A stretch of DNA of 19,171 nucleotides from CAYJAD01 sp964368075 (GTDB lineage Bacteria; Desulfobacterota; Desulfovibrionia; Desulfovibrionales; Desulfovibrionaceae): positions 1 to 19,171 of the forward strand of contig CAYJAD010000050.1 in assembly GCA_964368075.1 (NCBI GenBank), in the 5' to 3' direction. How positions within the stretch are numbered: position 1 is the stretch's first letter; every line of letters begins with the position of its first letter. Under the pieces are notes generated by a model. It did no database searches, was not told the origin of the DNA, and saw only the letters and a list, made by a program, of their open reading frames with translations. The position numbers were made by a program, and so were the translations under genes. Of this stretch, positions 7,222 to 15,385 are shown one piece after another.

Positions 7222-7869
7222 ATGAAAAGACTTATTCCATTTTTACTTTGTTTTGCCTTGGTGCTACCAGGGTGCGCAGCAAAAACGGATGATGGAACAC
7301 GCACCGTAGCAGAAGGTACTGGCGCAGGCGTTGTAGCCGGTGCAGTGCTAGGCGGTATTTTAGCCATAGCCACGGGCGATGCCAAATGGGTGGCCATTGG
7401 TGCAGGTGTAGGTGGTGTGATAGGTCTTGGCGCAGGCGTGTATGTTGCTAAAAAGAAAGAAGAATATGCTACGCAAGAACAATGGTTAGATGCTTGTATT
7501 AAAGAGGCACAATCTTCTAATAAGGCCATTGCTTCTTACAATGCGCAATTGCGTAAGCGTTTGGGAGAGCTTAACTTAAAATCTACTAGGCTTGCCGCAG
7601 ACTATAACAGACAAGCCGCAAAAGCTTCAGATATGAAAGCTATGCAAAATGCCATTGCAGAACAACAAAAAGCTAACGATACTTATATCTCTAATGCTGA
7701 AAAGCAAATTGCAAGACAGAAAGGTTATGTTCGTGATGCACGTGCTGAAAAGAAAAATGAGCAAGCTGCAATTATTGAAGAAGAAATTTCCAGAATGGAA
7801 GTGCAAGTGGCCGAGTTGCGCGAAGAATCAAGTAAGCTTGCCAGCATGTCCATGCGTGTATCCATCTAA
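7222..7869 (+). CDS. Glycine-zipper outer-membrane lipoprotein with helical C-terminus
   Basis: The product is 215 aa. ATG 7222 is chosen because GGGAGG (7212-7217) precedes it and it opens into a lipoprotein signal peptide ending in the lipobox L-P-G-C with Cys18. An in-frame start at 7156 lacks this. The residue after Cys is Ala, so outer-membrane sorting is expected. Residues about 32-75 are glycine-rich and hydrophobic with regular G-x-x-x-G spacing (GAGVVAGAVLGGILAI, then GAGVGGVIGLGAGVYV), a glycine zipper able to pack in a membrane. The remainder is charged, Ala/Gln-rich helix, probably coiled coil. By location and envelope address it is a candidate for the TagQ role, the lipoprotein that anchors TagR at the outer membrane in P. 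aeruginosa. I do not recognise TagQ from the sequence itself. Confidence 0.88.
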   Translation: MKRLIPFLLCFALVLPGCAAKTDDGTRTVAEGTGAGVVAGAVLGGILAIATGDAKWVAIGAGVGGVIGLGAGVYVAKKKEEYATQEQWLDACIKEAQSSNKAIASYNAQLRKRLGELNLKSTRLAADYNRQAAKASDMKAMQNAIAEQQKANDTYISNAEKQIARQKGYVRDARAEKKNEQAAIIEEEISRMEVQVAELREESSKLASMSMRVSI

Positions 7870-7893
7870 TATTTCCTAAAGAAAGGATATGTC

Positions 7894-8382
7894 ATGTCAC
7901 ATAAAAAACTCTACATTCCGGTGCTTTTATCGACTATGTTGCTTGGCGGTTGTCTTGGAGTAGGCACCACAGACCCCAGTAAAGGTGGTTTTTTCTCTTA
8001 TAATCCTAAGGCTTATGAAGAAAGATTGTCACAAAGAGAAACAGCGCTGAACAGCGCAGAAACACAACAGCGTAGGGCGTCTGCGCACAGTGCTGCATTA
8101 GAAAAAGAAGTGGGCAAAAAAACAAAAAGCGTAGCACAGCAAGAAGCACAATTGCGCGCCATGCGTGATAATGTATCTTCTTTGCAAGCGCGTCTTAATA
8201 GTTCTAATGCATCACAAAATCAGCAATTGGCTGCGCTTAAGTCTCGCGCCGATGTTTTGCAAAAAAATACACAGTCCGTTCCTTCTGGGCAGTCAGAAAG
8301 TGAGCGTAAGGCATATTTAGCTGAATTGCAGAGAGAATATACTAGTTTGCAAAGCGATATGGACGCCTTGCTCATGGAGTAA
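7894..8382 (+). CDS. Coiled-coil lipoprotein of unknown function
   Basis: This small lipoprotein (162 aa) starts at ATG 7894, with AAAGGA (7882-7887) six bases upstream. Its signal peptide ends in L-L-G-G-C with Cys20. The +2 residue is Leu, so the outer membrane is the likely address. After a short Gly/Ser/Thr-rich tether (LGVGTTDPSKGGFFSYNPKA), residues about 40-160 are almost wholly polar helix with Gln, Glu, Lys and Ala, predicted to form a long coiled coil. No enzyme motif is visible. It starts 24 bases after the glycine-zipper gene and ends four bases before the protease gene. It is therefore surely co-transcribed with both, and may be a spacer or adaptor reaching from the outer membrane into the periplasm. 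No known family is claimed. Confidence 0.85.
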   Translation: MSHKKLYIPVLLSTMLLGGCLGVGTTDPSKGGFFSYNPKAYEERLSQRETALNSAETQQRRASAHSAALEKEVGKKTKSVAQQEAQLRAMRDNVSSLQARLNSSNASQNQQLAALKSRADVLQKNTQSVPSGQSESERKAYLAELQREYTSLQSDMDALLME

Positions 8383-8386
8383 TAGA

Positions 8387-9472
8387 GTGCAATATTGCCT
8401 AGTTTTATTTTTGTTTCTTATGGGGGTAGCGTGTCCGCTTGTGGCGGATGCGTTGCCCGCTAAATCTGTGGTGAAAGTGGTACGTGATAAAGCACTTTCA
8501 CCACCATCCCAAGAAAGACTTACCCAATTTAGGGGCTTGGGAAAAGCAAGCAATGTCCAAATTCGTAATTTTTTGCAGAGCTTTGACCAGTGGTCTCAAT
8601 GGACTTCTAAGAAAGAGCTTTCTGAGCAAAAAAAACGCAGCGCTGCCAATAACGGCAGTATTGGCATGGATGTAGTGCGCAATAAATCTGGTGAATTTGT
8701 CTGTGTCCCTTATCCACAAGGGCCGGCTCATAAAGCTGGTATTCAGGACGGGGACGTTCTTATTGGTATGTATACTACGGAAGATGTACGCAGTTTATCT
8801 GGCCCTGTGGGGAGTACTGCCACTTTTTCCGTAAAGCGAAATCTTTCCAGCCTTTCTTTTACCATTACACGTCAAAAGGTGACACCCCCCCATGTACAAT
8901 TTGTACAGCACAATGGTTTTGCACGTATTAGAATATGGCGTTTTGACAAGAAAACTCCTGCTCTTTTTGCAAAAAATCTTTCTAAAGCGCAAATGCAGCC
9001 TATCATATTTGATTTGCGTGGAAATATTGGGGGTGATATTGTTTCTGCGCTTACGTGTGCGGCGGAGTTGTTGCCGCAAGGTTCCGTGCTTGGCATGGCG
9101 CAGATGCGTACAGACACGAAGTCACGCTCTTTGACAAAGAAAAATCGTAAAGCTGCCAAATTAGGCATATATGGCGATTTGTATCCACTTTTTATTTGGC
9201 AAGATGAACTCACCGCCAGTGCAGCGGAAGCTTTTATTTTGGCTTTGGTAGAAAATGACCGTGCTAAAAATGTTGGTGGCAATTCCTTTGGTAAAGGACA
9301 AGCACAAAGTGTTTTTTTCTTAGATCATAACAGGCTTGTATTAACAACGGAAAACTTACTTAGCCCACAAGGTTATGATTGGAATAATGTGGGCATTCGC
9401 CCCAGTGTTATAACCTCTACCTCCTTGGATAATCTTATAAAAGTAACCGCTGATTTGTTACGTATGTACTAA
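8387..9472 (+). CDS. PDZ-domain S41 (C-terminal processing) protease, exported
   Basis: The product (361 aa) starts at GTG 8387, supported by GGAG (8376-8379) seven bases upstream. The signal peptide is MQYCLVLFLFLMGVACPLVA, with cleavage near ADA/LP. A PDZ domain covers about 90-160 (SIGMDVV..., GPAHKAGIQDGDVLIGM). The S41 protease core follows, with the strand DLRGNIGG (209-216), the nucleophile Ser278 in T-A-S-A-A-E, and Lys303 and Gln307 in F-G-K-G-Q-A-Q. The Ser-Lys spacing (25) and Lys-Gln spacing (4) equal those of E. coli Tsp (S430, K455, Q459), so it should be active. It is shorter than typical Tsp/CtpA enzymes. S41 enzymes cut proteins near their C-termini in the periplasm. It ends the operon-like run after two lipoproteins, which are possible substrates or partners. 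A simple CtpA-type housekeeping protease is the alternative. Confidence 0.9.
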   Translation: MQYCLVLFLFLMGVACPLVADALPAKSVVKVVRDKALSPPSQERLTQFRGLGKASNVQIRNFLQSFDQWSQWTSKKELSEQKKRSAANNGSIGMDVVRNKSGEFVCVPYPQGPAHKAGIQDGDVLIGMYTTEDVRSLSGPVGSTATFSVKRNLSSLSFTITRQKVTPPHVQFVQHNGFARIRIWRFDKKTPALFAKNLSKAQMQPIIFDLRGNIGGDIVSALTCAAELLPQGSVLGMAQMRTDTKSRSLTKKNRKAAKLGIYGDLYPLFIWQDELTASAAEAFILALVENDRAKNVGGNSFGKGQAQSVFFLDHNRLVLTTENLLSPQGYDWNNVGIRPSVITSTSLDNLIKVTADLLRMY

Positions 9473-9502
9473 AATGTATTCACTTTTTTAAGTACATACC
9501 TT

Positions 9503-9627
9503 TTTGATGCATTTATACTGTACTAGTTGAAGCGTTTTGAGGGGATGGGGGGAGTTTGAGGGGGAAGGGGAACTTTTGGGCTTTGGCAAAAGTTCCCCTT
9601 CCCCCCTCAAGAAATTAATGCATCAAA
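9503..9627. repeat. Nested inverted-repeat element with G-quadruplex-type motif
   Basis: An outer inverted repeat TTTGATGCATT (9503-9513) and AATGCATCAAA (9617-9627) encloses a second, much stronger one. The inner arms are 9556-9578 and 9587-9610, complementary over 23 bases except for one extra C, with loop GGCTTTGG (9579-9586). The G-rich left side holds four G-runs of at least four (9541-9544, 9547-9552, 9560-9564, 9567-9570) with loops of 2, 7 and 2, a textbook G4 pattern on the plus strand. It lies after the protease gene and can serve as a terminator-like structure. The 125-base unit with terminal repeats also resembles a miniature palindromic element, but no target duplication is evident. 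Confidence 0.75.
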
Positions 9628-9638
9628 GCTTCCAAAAA

Positions 9639-9673
9639 ATATTTTTTCAAAGTGCTTATTTTTGAAAAAATAT
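9639..9673. terminator. AT-rich inverted repeat, possible bidirectional terminator
   Basis: ATATTTTTTCAAA (9639-9651) and TTTGAAAAAATAT (9661-9673) are perfect 13-base complements with a nine-base spacer. It lies just after the G-rich element and ahead of the Sel1 gene. The stem is weak in GC, so termination is uncertain; protein binding is an alternative. Confidence 0.45.
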
Positions 9674-9870
9674 ATCATTTTATGTCTAAAATACTACTTT
9701 TGCCTCTTTTTCAAGTGAAATATTGTATAAATTAGAAGTTTTTTTCATTGCGCGGGGTATTGTATATGCCTCGTGTAATGTTTATATTGTACCAAGTTTT
9801 TAAAAGACAAAGTTACTTCACGCGCCACTGCTGGTGCCATAAAGTATGTAGGTAAAGGTATATTTTATAT
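9674..9870 (+). other. Non-coding leader region upstream of the Sel1-like gene
   Basis: This is the rest of the roughly 400-base gap between the protease gene and the Sel1-like gene. It is AT-rich, with no ORF or RNA gene that I can support. It contains a TATAAA at 9726-9731 that could be a -10 box, but no well-spaced -35. The only ribosome-binding-like sequence, AAAGG at 9854-9858, is about 12 bases from ATG 9871, which is long. Confidence 0.4.
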
Positions 9871-12258
9871 ATGTTTTGTTATAAAAAAATTGTTTCTTTT
9901 TCCTTTTCATTTTTGATGTTTTTTTCTTTGTGTGCATACGCTGGCACAACGGCAGAGGAATTGTTTCAAAAGGCTCAAGAAGAGTTTCCTCTTATGGAAA
10001 AAGATGTTTCTGTAAAAGACTATGCTAAAATTTTAGAAGTATATGGCCCAGCCGCCAAGGCAGGAAATATATCGGCCATGGGCCTTTGTGTGGCTATCTT
10101 GGTACGAGAGAAAAAATGGGATCAGATTTATCCTTATTTGGCTCCATTAGATACGATGAATGCTCAAGAAATACATCTTTCTGAGCAAGACCTGCTCATC
10201 ATGCGTAAGCAAATACGTCTTTCTTCGCAGGATTTTTTGTTAGGCAGCATGTATAAACTGCTTAGTCAACTTTATCTTATAGGCCTTGGTACAAAGCAAG
10301 ATTATGTAAAGGCTCAAAAAAACTTAGAAAAAACAACTTCCATCCCTAAATATACCATTCGCCATAAACCTGACGCAAGCTACTTTAAAGATCCTTCCTC
10401 GGTGGCTTCTCAAAAAGCCTTTTGGGAGTATACGCGAGTATTACCGGGGGCGGAGATATTTTTGCTTAATAGATTGGCCTTGGGGGAAAAGGGCTATGAT
10501 ATTGAACGCGATTTAAAAAGATTTGTTCGCTATAAAAATACGGCGCAAGAACTAGCTTTTTATGAAGAACATATGAGTGATGCTTTAGTTACTATTTTAG
10601 GCTACAGAATCGCCTTGCTTATGTTAGAATTTAAAGAGTTTTCTACAGAAAATATACAAAAGGTACATGATATTTTACAGGTGGTAGCGGAGAAAAAACC
10701 TTCAGCCAAGTCTTTATTACAGTATCTTCCGAAAAGTCTGCAAGATAAAGCAAGTATTGATGCTTTAGTGCAATTTTATATCAAAGAAAAAATGCTTTCT
10801 CAAATGCCGCCTTGGTTACTTGTCCATTTTACACATCAAATAGACTCTGGCATTTTAAAAAAACCGCTAGCGCAAAAATTTTCTCATTCTATGAGTGCAG
10901 AAGAGCAAGCGCTTATGGCGCAATATGATGCGGCTAAAGACAAGGCTGCATATATAAAAGCTTTATCAAAAAGTTTTGCGCGTGAAAAATATTATGCTTA
11001 TAAATTCCATATGTACCAAGACATAGCAGAGAATTTCCCAGACCTTTTGGAAAGCTATAAAAAGCATTTGGATAGTCATGCTTTTGCCTATGCTCCCTTG
11101 CGTTTGTATTTGGCGCAAAAAATCTATGAGAAAAGTCTGGGCAACTTGGCAGAACATGAAAAAATTCGTTTGCAGTTGCAGTTTAAAGACGCCTTTAAGC
11201 TTGCCGCCGAAACGGGTTTTCCCCCAGCCATGGAGCGTTATGGACTTGCACTTATTGCCTCAAAAGACATAGCTGAAAGATTTCATGGATATGAACTTCT
11301 TATGCAGGCTGCAAGAATGAAAGATACTAATGCTCTTCTTGCCTTGTTACATTTGCCTAACAATGGCGCTGATGCCATGGCGCGCGAAAAAAACCTTTTG
11401 CAAGAGGCTGCAAAGCTTGGCAGTGCTGAAGCTGTGCGTCGATTAAAAGCGCAACACAACATCACTGTGCACATGGAAACAAAGGCTTTTATAGCTGATT
11501 TAGTAAAAAATGATGCCATTGATGCCCTTTGTAGCGAAGCAGAGCAGTTGCTAGCACAAAAAGATAATGAAAAAGCTCTTTTTATAGGTGCTATGACTTT
11601 ATATTATGTGGCAAAAAGAAATGTAGCCACCGAGGCGCCTGTTGGTAAATGTGTAGCAAAGGCTAAAAGGCTTTTTCTTGAGGGGCAAAATCTATCGCAG
11701 CTGTTAAATGTCAATGAAAGAGATAAAATTCATGCGCTTGGCAGCACAAAACAAAAATTGTTGGCCTTTCTGGAAAAAAAGCCCGCACCTGCTACTTTAG
11801 CTAATGTGCAAGCCTTCGTAAAAACTAAGAGAGAACTTCCAGTCATCCCGCAGTCTAAAAACCCCGGTACTGCCATAGTGATGGATGCTGGCTACGCTGT
11901 ACAAGATAGAATGGGGCTTGGAACTTTCATACCAGACCAAAAGCCGGACACCTGTTTGGAGGTATTGGTTCAAGAGACCAGCCCACTCATCGCTGTGCGG
12001 CTTGAAAGCCTTGGTGGAGTGGTGGCCAGTTGGAAGACAGCAGATGTAAAGACAAGCGCCCTCGGTGCTTTGGCAGTGTATCAAAACAATGTCTTGGTTA
12101 ATGAAGGGCATGCTTCTTTTGCGCTCAATGTAACAGCACCAAGCCCTTTAACTTTATGTGTACAAGATAATGGCGCTTTGGCTGATGTAGAAACGCGCTT
12201 GCGGGTTATTTTTTATTATCAGAATGGGGATCGGCGATATGCTTGGGTGCAGCGTTGA
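9871..12258 (+). CDS. Exported Sel1-like (TPR-type) repeat protein with C-terminal beta domain
   Basis: The product (795 aa) starts at ATG 9871 and opens with a signal peptide (cleavage near CAYA/GT). The ribosome binding site is weak, but no better downstream start keeps the signal. Most of the protein is helical, with degenerate Sel1/TPR-like units: GNISAMGLCVAILV near 67, YLIGLGTKQDYVKAQKNLEK near 135-155, and a cluster at about 450-520 (AAETGFPPAMERYGLALIA, then EAAKLGSAEAVRRL). Such solenoids scaffold protein complexes. The last 135 residues or so are different: beta-rich, with little helix (PDTCLEVLVQ..., RLRVIFYYQNGDRRYAWVQR), probably a separate binding domain. The function is unknown. 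It has its own terminator at 12331. It lies between the Tag-like module and a secreted peptidase, but a functional link is not shown. Confidence 0.85.
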   Translation: MFCYKKIVSFSFSFLMFFSLCAYAGTTAEELFQKAQEEFPLMEKDVSVKDYAKILEVYGPAAKAGNISAMGLCVAILVREKKWDQIYPYLAPLDTMNAQEIHLSEQDLLIMRKQIRLSSQDFLLGSMYKLLSQLYLIGLGTKQDYVKAQKNLEKTTSIPKYTIRHKPDASYFKDPSSVASQKAFWEYTRVLPGAEIFLLNRLALGEKGYDIERDLKRFVRYKNTAQELAFYEEHMSDALVTILGYRIALLMLEFKEFSTENIQKVHDILQVVAEKKPSAKSLLQYLPKSLQDKASIDALVQFYIKEKMLSQMPPWLLVHFTHQIDSGILKKPLAQKFSHSMSAEEQALMAQYDAAKDKAAYIKALSKSFAREKYYAYKFHMYQDIAENFPDLLESYKKHLDSHAFAYAPLRLYLAQKIYEKSLGNLAEHEKIRLQLQFKDAFKLAAETGFPPAMERYGLALIASKDIAERFHGYELLMQAARMKDTNALLALLHLPNNGADAMAREKNLLQEAAKLGSAEAVRRLKAQHNITVHMETKAFIADLVKNDAIDALCSEAEQLLAQKDNEKALFIGAMTLYYVAKRNVATEAPVGKCVAKAKRLFLEGQNLSQLLNVNERDKIHALGSTKQKLLAFLEKKPAPATLANVQAFVKTKRELPVIPQSKNPGTAIVMDAGYAVQDRMGLGTFIPDQKPDTCLEVLVQETSPLIAVRLESLGGVVASWKTADVKTSALGALAVYQNNVLVNEGHASFALNVTAPSPLTLCVQDNGALADVETRLRVIFYYQNGDRRYAWVQR

Positions 12259-12330
12259 TACAAAATTTTTTAACTATTTGTAATAATAAGAAAATGTATT
12301 AAATATATTGCTTTTGTTCATGTATGATAC

Positions 12331-12370
12331 AAAGGCCTTTACACAGAAAATGTGCAAAGGCCTTTTTTTT
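12331..12370 (+). terminator. Rho-independent terminator after the Sel1-like gene
   Basis: Arms 12331-12345 and 12351-12365 pair at 14 of 15 positions (AAAGGCCTTT outer, CACA/TGTG inner) with loop GAAAA and a T-run to 12370. It separates the Sel1-like gene from the M16 peptidase gene. Confidence 0.93.
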
Positions 12371-12446
12371 ATGCATTCTTTACGCTTGCAAAGTATGTAA
12401 AGAGACTTAGATTAGAATGATGTTCAGATTAGTTTTAGGAGTAGTT

Positions 12447-15131
12447 ATGACACATATATTTTACAAAAAAATTTTAGCATTACTTTGTATGGGGGTGTTC
12501 ATGAGCAATACATATTTAGCCATGGCTAGCCCTGCTGTTCCAGAGGGGAGCAAAACCGGAGCCGGAGCTGTTCCTAACCTTGAGGCTTTGCTGACTTCCA
12601 AGGCACAAGTGACGGTACTGGAAAATGGCCTAACAGTACATATTTTAGAAGATCATCGTTTTCCTTTAGTTTCTACCCGTCTTTATGTTAAAGCGGGCTC
12701 ATCTTATGAAGAGCCGCAAGATGCGGGCATCAGCCATGTATTGGAGCATATGGTTTTCAAAGGGACAGAAAAAAGACCTCTTGGCGCCATAGCTTATGAT
12801 GTGGAGGAAGCAGGCGGCTATTTAAACGCAGCAACCAGCTTTGATTATACCGTATATATTACTGATTTGCCGGCAAAGCATTGGGCTTTGGGGCTTGATG
12901 TCGTAAAGGATATGGCTTTTCATCCCACCCTTGATGCCAAAGAGCTAGAGTCAGAAAAAAAGGTTATTCTTTCTGAATTACAAATGGGCAATGATGATCC
13001 GCACAGAAGAATTTTTAAAGAACTACATAAAAATGCTTTATGGGGCACGCCTTACGATCACCCCATCATAGGTTATGAAGAAAGCATTATGGCTGTCACT
13101 GTGCAGTCCATGCGGGACTATATAGCGAAATATTATCAGCCGCAAAATATGCATCTTGTTGTGGTAGGCGATGTGGATACCAAAGCCGTATTTGCAGAAA
13201 TAGAAAAATTGTATGGTACTTTAGAAAATACAACACAACTTGCTCCCATTACAGCCATTGATGCCAGTAAGCTTGATAATGCACAGGTTTCCATGGTGGA
13301 AGGTTCTTGGAAAAAAGTGTACTTGGGCATTGCTTTGCCTGTTCCTGGTGTTCTAGATGGGAAAAATTTTGATCTTGATATTTTAGCCCATGTGATTGGA
13401 GGGGACGCCACATCTTATCTGTATAAAAAATATAAATATGACAAACAATTGGTAGATAGCATTTATTTAGCAAATTATACTTTTGCTAGGGTAGGCATGT
13501 TGTATTTTGTGGTGCAATTGGAACCCAAAAATGTAGAAGAGTTTTGGAAGCTTTTTGTTGCAGATTTGGCAAATTTAACTACAGAAGTTTTTTCAGAAAA
13601 AGATTTAGCGCGTGCTAAATTTTTATTGGAAGACTCTATTCATAGAGCTAAAGAAACCGTGGGGGGTATAGCCTCCGACGTGGGCTATATGTCCCTCTTT
13701 TTGGGTGGTGAGCAAGGTGAAAAGAATATGCTGCACACCTATGCCGGAGTAGACAAAGTACAATTGCAAGCAGCAATAGATCAATGGATAGTGCCTGAAA
13801 GAGTAAACGTAGCTGCTTTGGTACCCAAGGGGGCAGTGTTGCCAGATCTTGCTGCTGAGCTTAAAAAAATGTGGCCTGCCAAAGATGTAAAGAAAACGGC
13901 TGCGGCTAATAAAGGTACAGAAACACCACAAATCATAGATCTTGGGCAACAACGTACTTTATTGCTTACTCCGGATACAACTCTTCCGTATACATCCGTG
14001 AATCTATATTTTACCGGAGGCAGTACGTTAAGTGGCCAAAAGCAAGGCTTAGCCTCTTTGGCTTCTTCTGTGCTTACGGCAGGTACTCAGTCCATGACAG
14101 CGCCGCAAATGGACGAATATTTGGCAGAAAGGGCTTCTGGTTTAAGCGCACATAGCGGAAGACAGGTGTTTTGGCTTTCTACCAGCCAGCCTTCTCGTTT
14201 TAACACAGATATTTTGGCACTCTTAAAGGATGTATTGACGCATCCAGCTTTTTCTGCCGAGGAAGTGGATAGAGAAAAGAAAAATCATATAGCACAAATT
14301 CGTTCGCGCGATGATAGGCCCACTAGCTATCTTTTTTCAGAAATAGCTCCCTTTCTCTTTGGAAATAGCCATCCTTACGGCTTTAAAAGTTTGGGCGATA
14401 TTAAAGCAGTCGAGGGCTATACACGCGAAGACATAATGAACTTCTGGAAAAAGCAGGCACAGCAACCGTGGGTTCTTTCGGTGGCAGGTGATTTTGATAA
14501 AGAAGCCATTATAGCTTTTGCTAAAAGTCTGCCTGTGCCCACGGCTCAAAGCCCTGATTTGAAAGCACCTCTTTGGGGGAAAGAGTATAAACGCGACTTG
14601 ACTATGGCTGATCGCGAGCAAGCTCACTTACTCTTGGCCTTTCCTTCTGTTCCGGCAGAACATGAAGATGCCGCCGCTTTAGAAGTTTTACAATTGGTAC
14701 TTTCTGGGCAAAGCGGTATATTATTTAATGAATTGCGCGAAAAACAGGGGCTTGCTTATACCACCACGGCTATGCAGCAGCTTTTCCCACTGACGGGGGC
14801 TTTTATGTTCTATATTGGCACCAGTGAAGAAAAATTGGCGCAATCTCGTGAGGGATTTGTAAAGGTCATTGAAGATGTGCAGAAAAATCTTCTACCGGAA
14901 GCGGCTTTAAAACGCGCCATAAATCAAATGGAAGGCGACTACTACCGAGGCAGACAAAGCCTTTCCAGCCGTTCCAATGAAGGTGCCATGCGGCTTATAT
15001 TGGGGCAAGATCTGGACTTTAGAAAGAACACCATTGAAAAAGCTAAGAAGCTTACAACGGAAGACATACGCAAAGTGGCGCAAAAATATTTGCCCGTAGA
15101 TAAGGCTTACGTTGTTACACTAAAACCCTAG
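12447..15131 (+). CDS. Exported M16 zinc metallopeptidase, two-half (pitrilysin/processing-peptidase type)
   Basis: The product is 894 aa. I chose ATG 12447 because AGGAG (12437-12441) lies five bases upstream and it gives a clean signal peptide (cleavage near AMA/SP). ATG 12417 and 12420 are longer in-frame options without a good ribosome site. The inverted zinc motif is H97-V-L-E100-H101, with the third ligand E177 in ILSEL, exactly 76 residues after the second His as the family requires. The C-terminal half has the same fold (LREKQGLAYTTTA near its end) but no HxxEH, as is normal for the non-catalytic half of single-chain M16 enzymes. It should degrade or trim peptides in the periplasm. 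The gene stands alone between terminators. A weak promoter-like pair TTGCAA (12386) and TAGATT (12408), spacer 16, lies upstream. Confidence 0.94.
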   Translation: MTHIFYKKILALLCMGVFMSNTYLAMASPAVPEGSKTGAGAVPNLEALLTSKAQVTVLENGLTVHILEDHRFPLVSTRLYVKAGSSYEEPQDAGISHVLEHMVFKGTEKRPLGAIAYDVEEAGGYLNAATSFDYTVYITDLPAKHWALGLDVVKDMAFHPTLDAKELESEKKVILSELQMGNDDPHRRIFKELHKNALWGTPYDHPIIGYEESIMAVTVQSMRDYIAKYYQPQNMHLVVVGDVDTKAVFAEIEKLYGTLENTTQLAPITAIDASKLDNAQVSMVEGSWKKVYLGIALPVPGVLDGKNFDLDILAHVIGGDATSYLYKKYKYDKQLVDSIYLANYTFARVGMLYFVVQLEPKNVEEFWKLFVADLANLTTEVFSEKDLARAKFLLEDSIHRAKETVGGIASDVGYMSLFLGGEQGEKNMLHTYAGVDKVQLQAAIDQWIVPERVNVAALVPKGAVLPDLAAELKKMWPAKDVKKTAAANKGTETPQIIDLGQQRTLLLTPDTTLPYTSVNLYFTGGSTLSGQKQGLASLASSVLTAGTQSMTAPQMDEYLAERASGLSAHSGRQVFWLSTSQPSRFNTDILALLKDVLTHPAFSAEEVDREKKNHIAQIRSRDDRPTSYLFSEIAPFLFGNSHPYGFKSLGDIKAVEGYTREDIMNFWKKQAQQPWVLSVAGDFDKEAIIAFAKSLPVPTAQSPDLKAPLWGKEYKRDLTMADREQAHLLLAFPSVPAEHEDAAALEVLQLVLSGQSGILFNELREKQGLAYTTTAMQQLFPLTGAFMFYIGTSEEKLAQSREGFVKVIEDVQKNLLPEAALKRAINQMEGDYYRGRQSLSSRSNEGAMRLILGQDLDFRKNTIEKAKKLTTEDIRKVAQKYLPVDKAYVVTLKP

Positions 15132-15169
15132 AGCGTTTTCACATAAATGTCTTTTTGAGTATTTTTTTT

Positions 15170-15215
15170 CTGAGAGGGGAAACTTTTTTTAGGAAAAAAA
15201 AGTTTCCCCTCTCAG
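15170..15215. repeat. Perfect long hairpin of the intergenic G-run/C-run family
   Basis: Arm 15170-15190 (CTGAGAGGGGAAAC plus T-run) and arm 15194-15215 (A-run plus GTTTCCCCTCTCAG) are complementary over 21 bases, around a three-base loop AGG. It follows the M16 gene by 38 bases and is preceded by GAGCGTTTTC (15130-15139). It shares the order 'G-run, AAC, T-run ... A-run, GTT, C-run' with the element near 9556. It probably acts in transcription termination or mRNA 3' protection. It carries no long T-run on its 3' side. Confidence 0.8.
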
Positions 15216-15296
15216 ACTCTCCCCTTCAAAAAAACCAATTGCGTCGTAAGTGCTTGGTTTTGCTAGAAACAAGTTAATAATTTGAAATGTATAAAT

Positions 15297-15329
15297 AAAA
15301 AAACCGGAAACAAAATTTCCGGTTTTTTT
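15297..15329. terminator. Bidirectional terminator between convergent M16 and pruA genes
   Basis: CCGGAAA (15304-15310) pairs with TTTCCGG (15316-15322) around CAAAA. An A-run (15297-15303) lies on the left and a T-run (15323-15329) on the right, so it functions on both strands. It serves the peptidase gene from the left and the dehydrogenase gene from the right. Confidence 0.93.
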
Positions 15330-15385
15330 GTTATTTTTAAGCACTATGAAAAGTACTTATCAGTGTGTATTTATATTTAGTGCGA

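Noticed and set aside
672..9472. A complete type VI secretion locus
   Set aside because: No sheath, baseplate, membrane-complex, Hcp, VgrG, ClpV, Fha or kinase gene is present; only the Tag-like sensory part is seen.
9503..9673. CRISPR array or insertion sequence
   Set aside because: The repeats are single nested palindromes without regular spacers, and there is no transposase or cas gene.
12417..12446. Upstream ATG starts for the M16 peptidase
   Set aside because: No ribosome binding site before them, and they would put ten extra residues before a complete signal peptide; AGGAG precedes ATG 12447.
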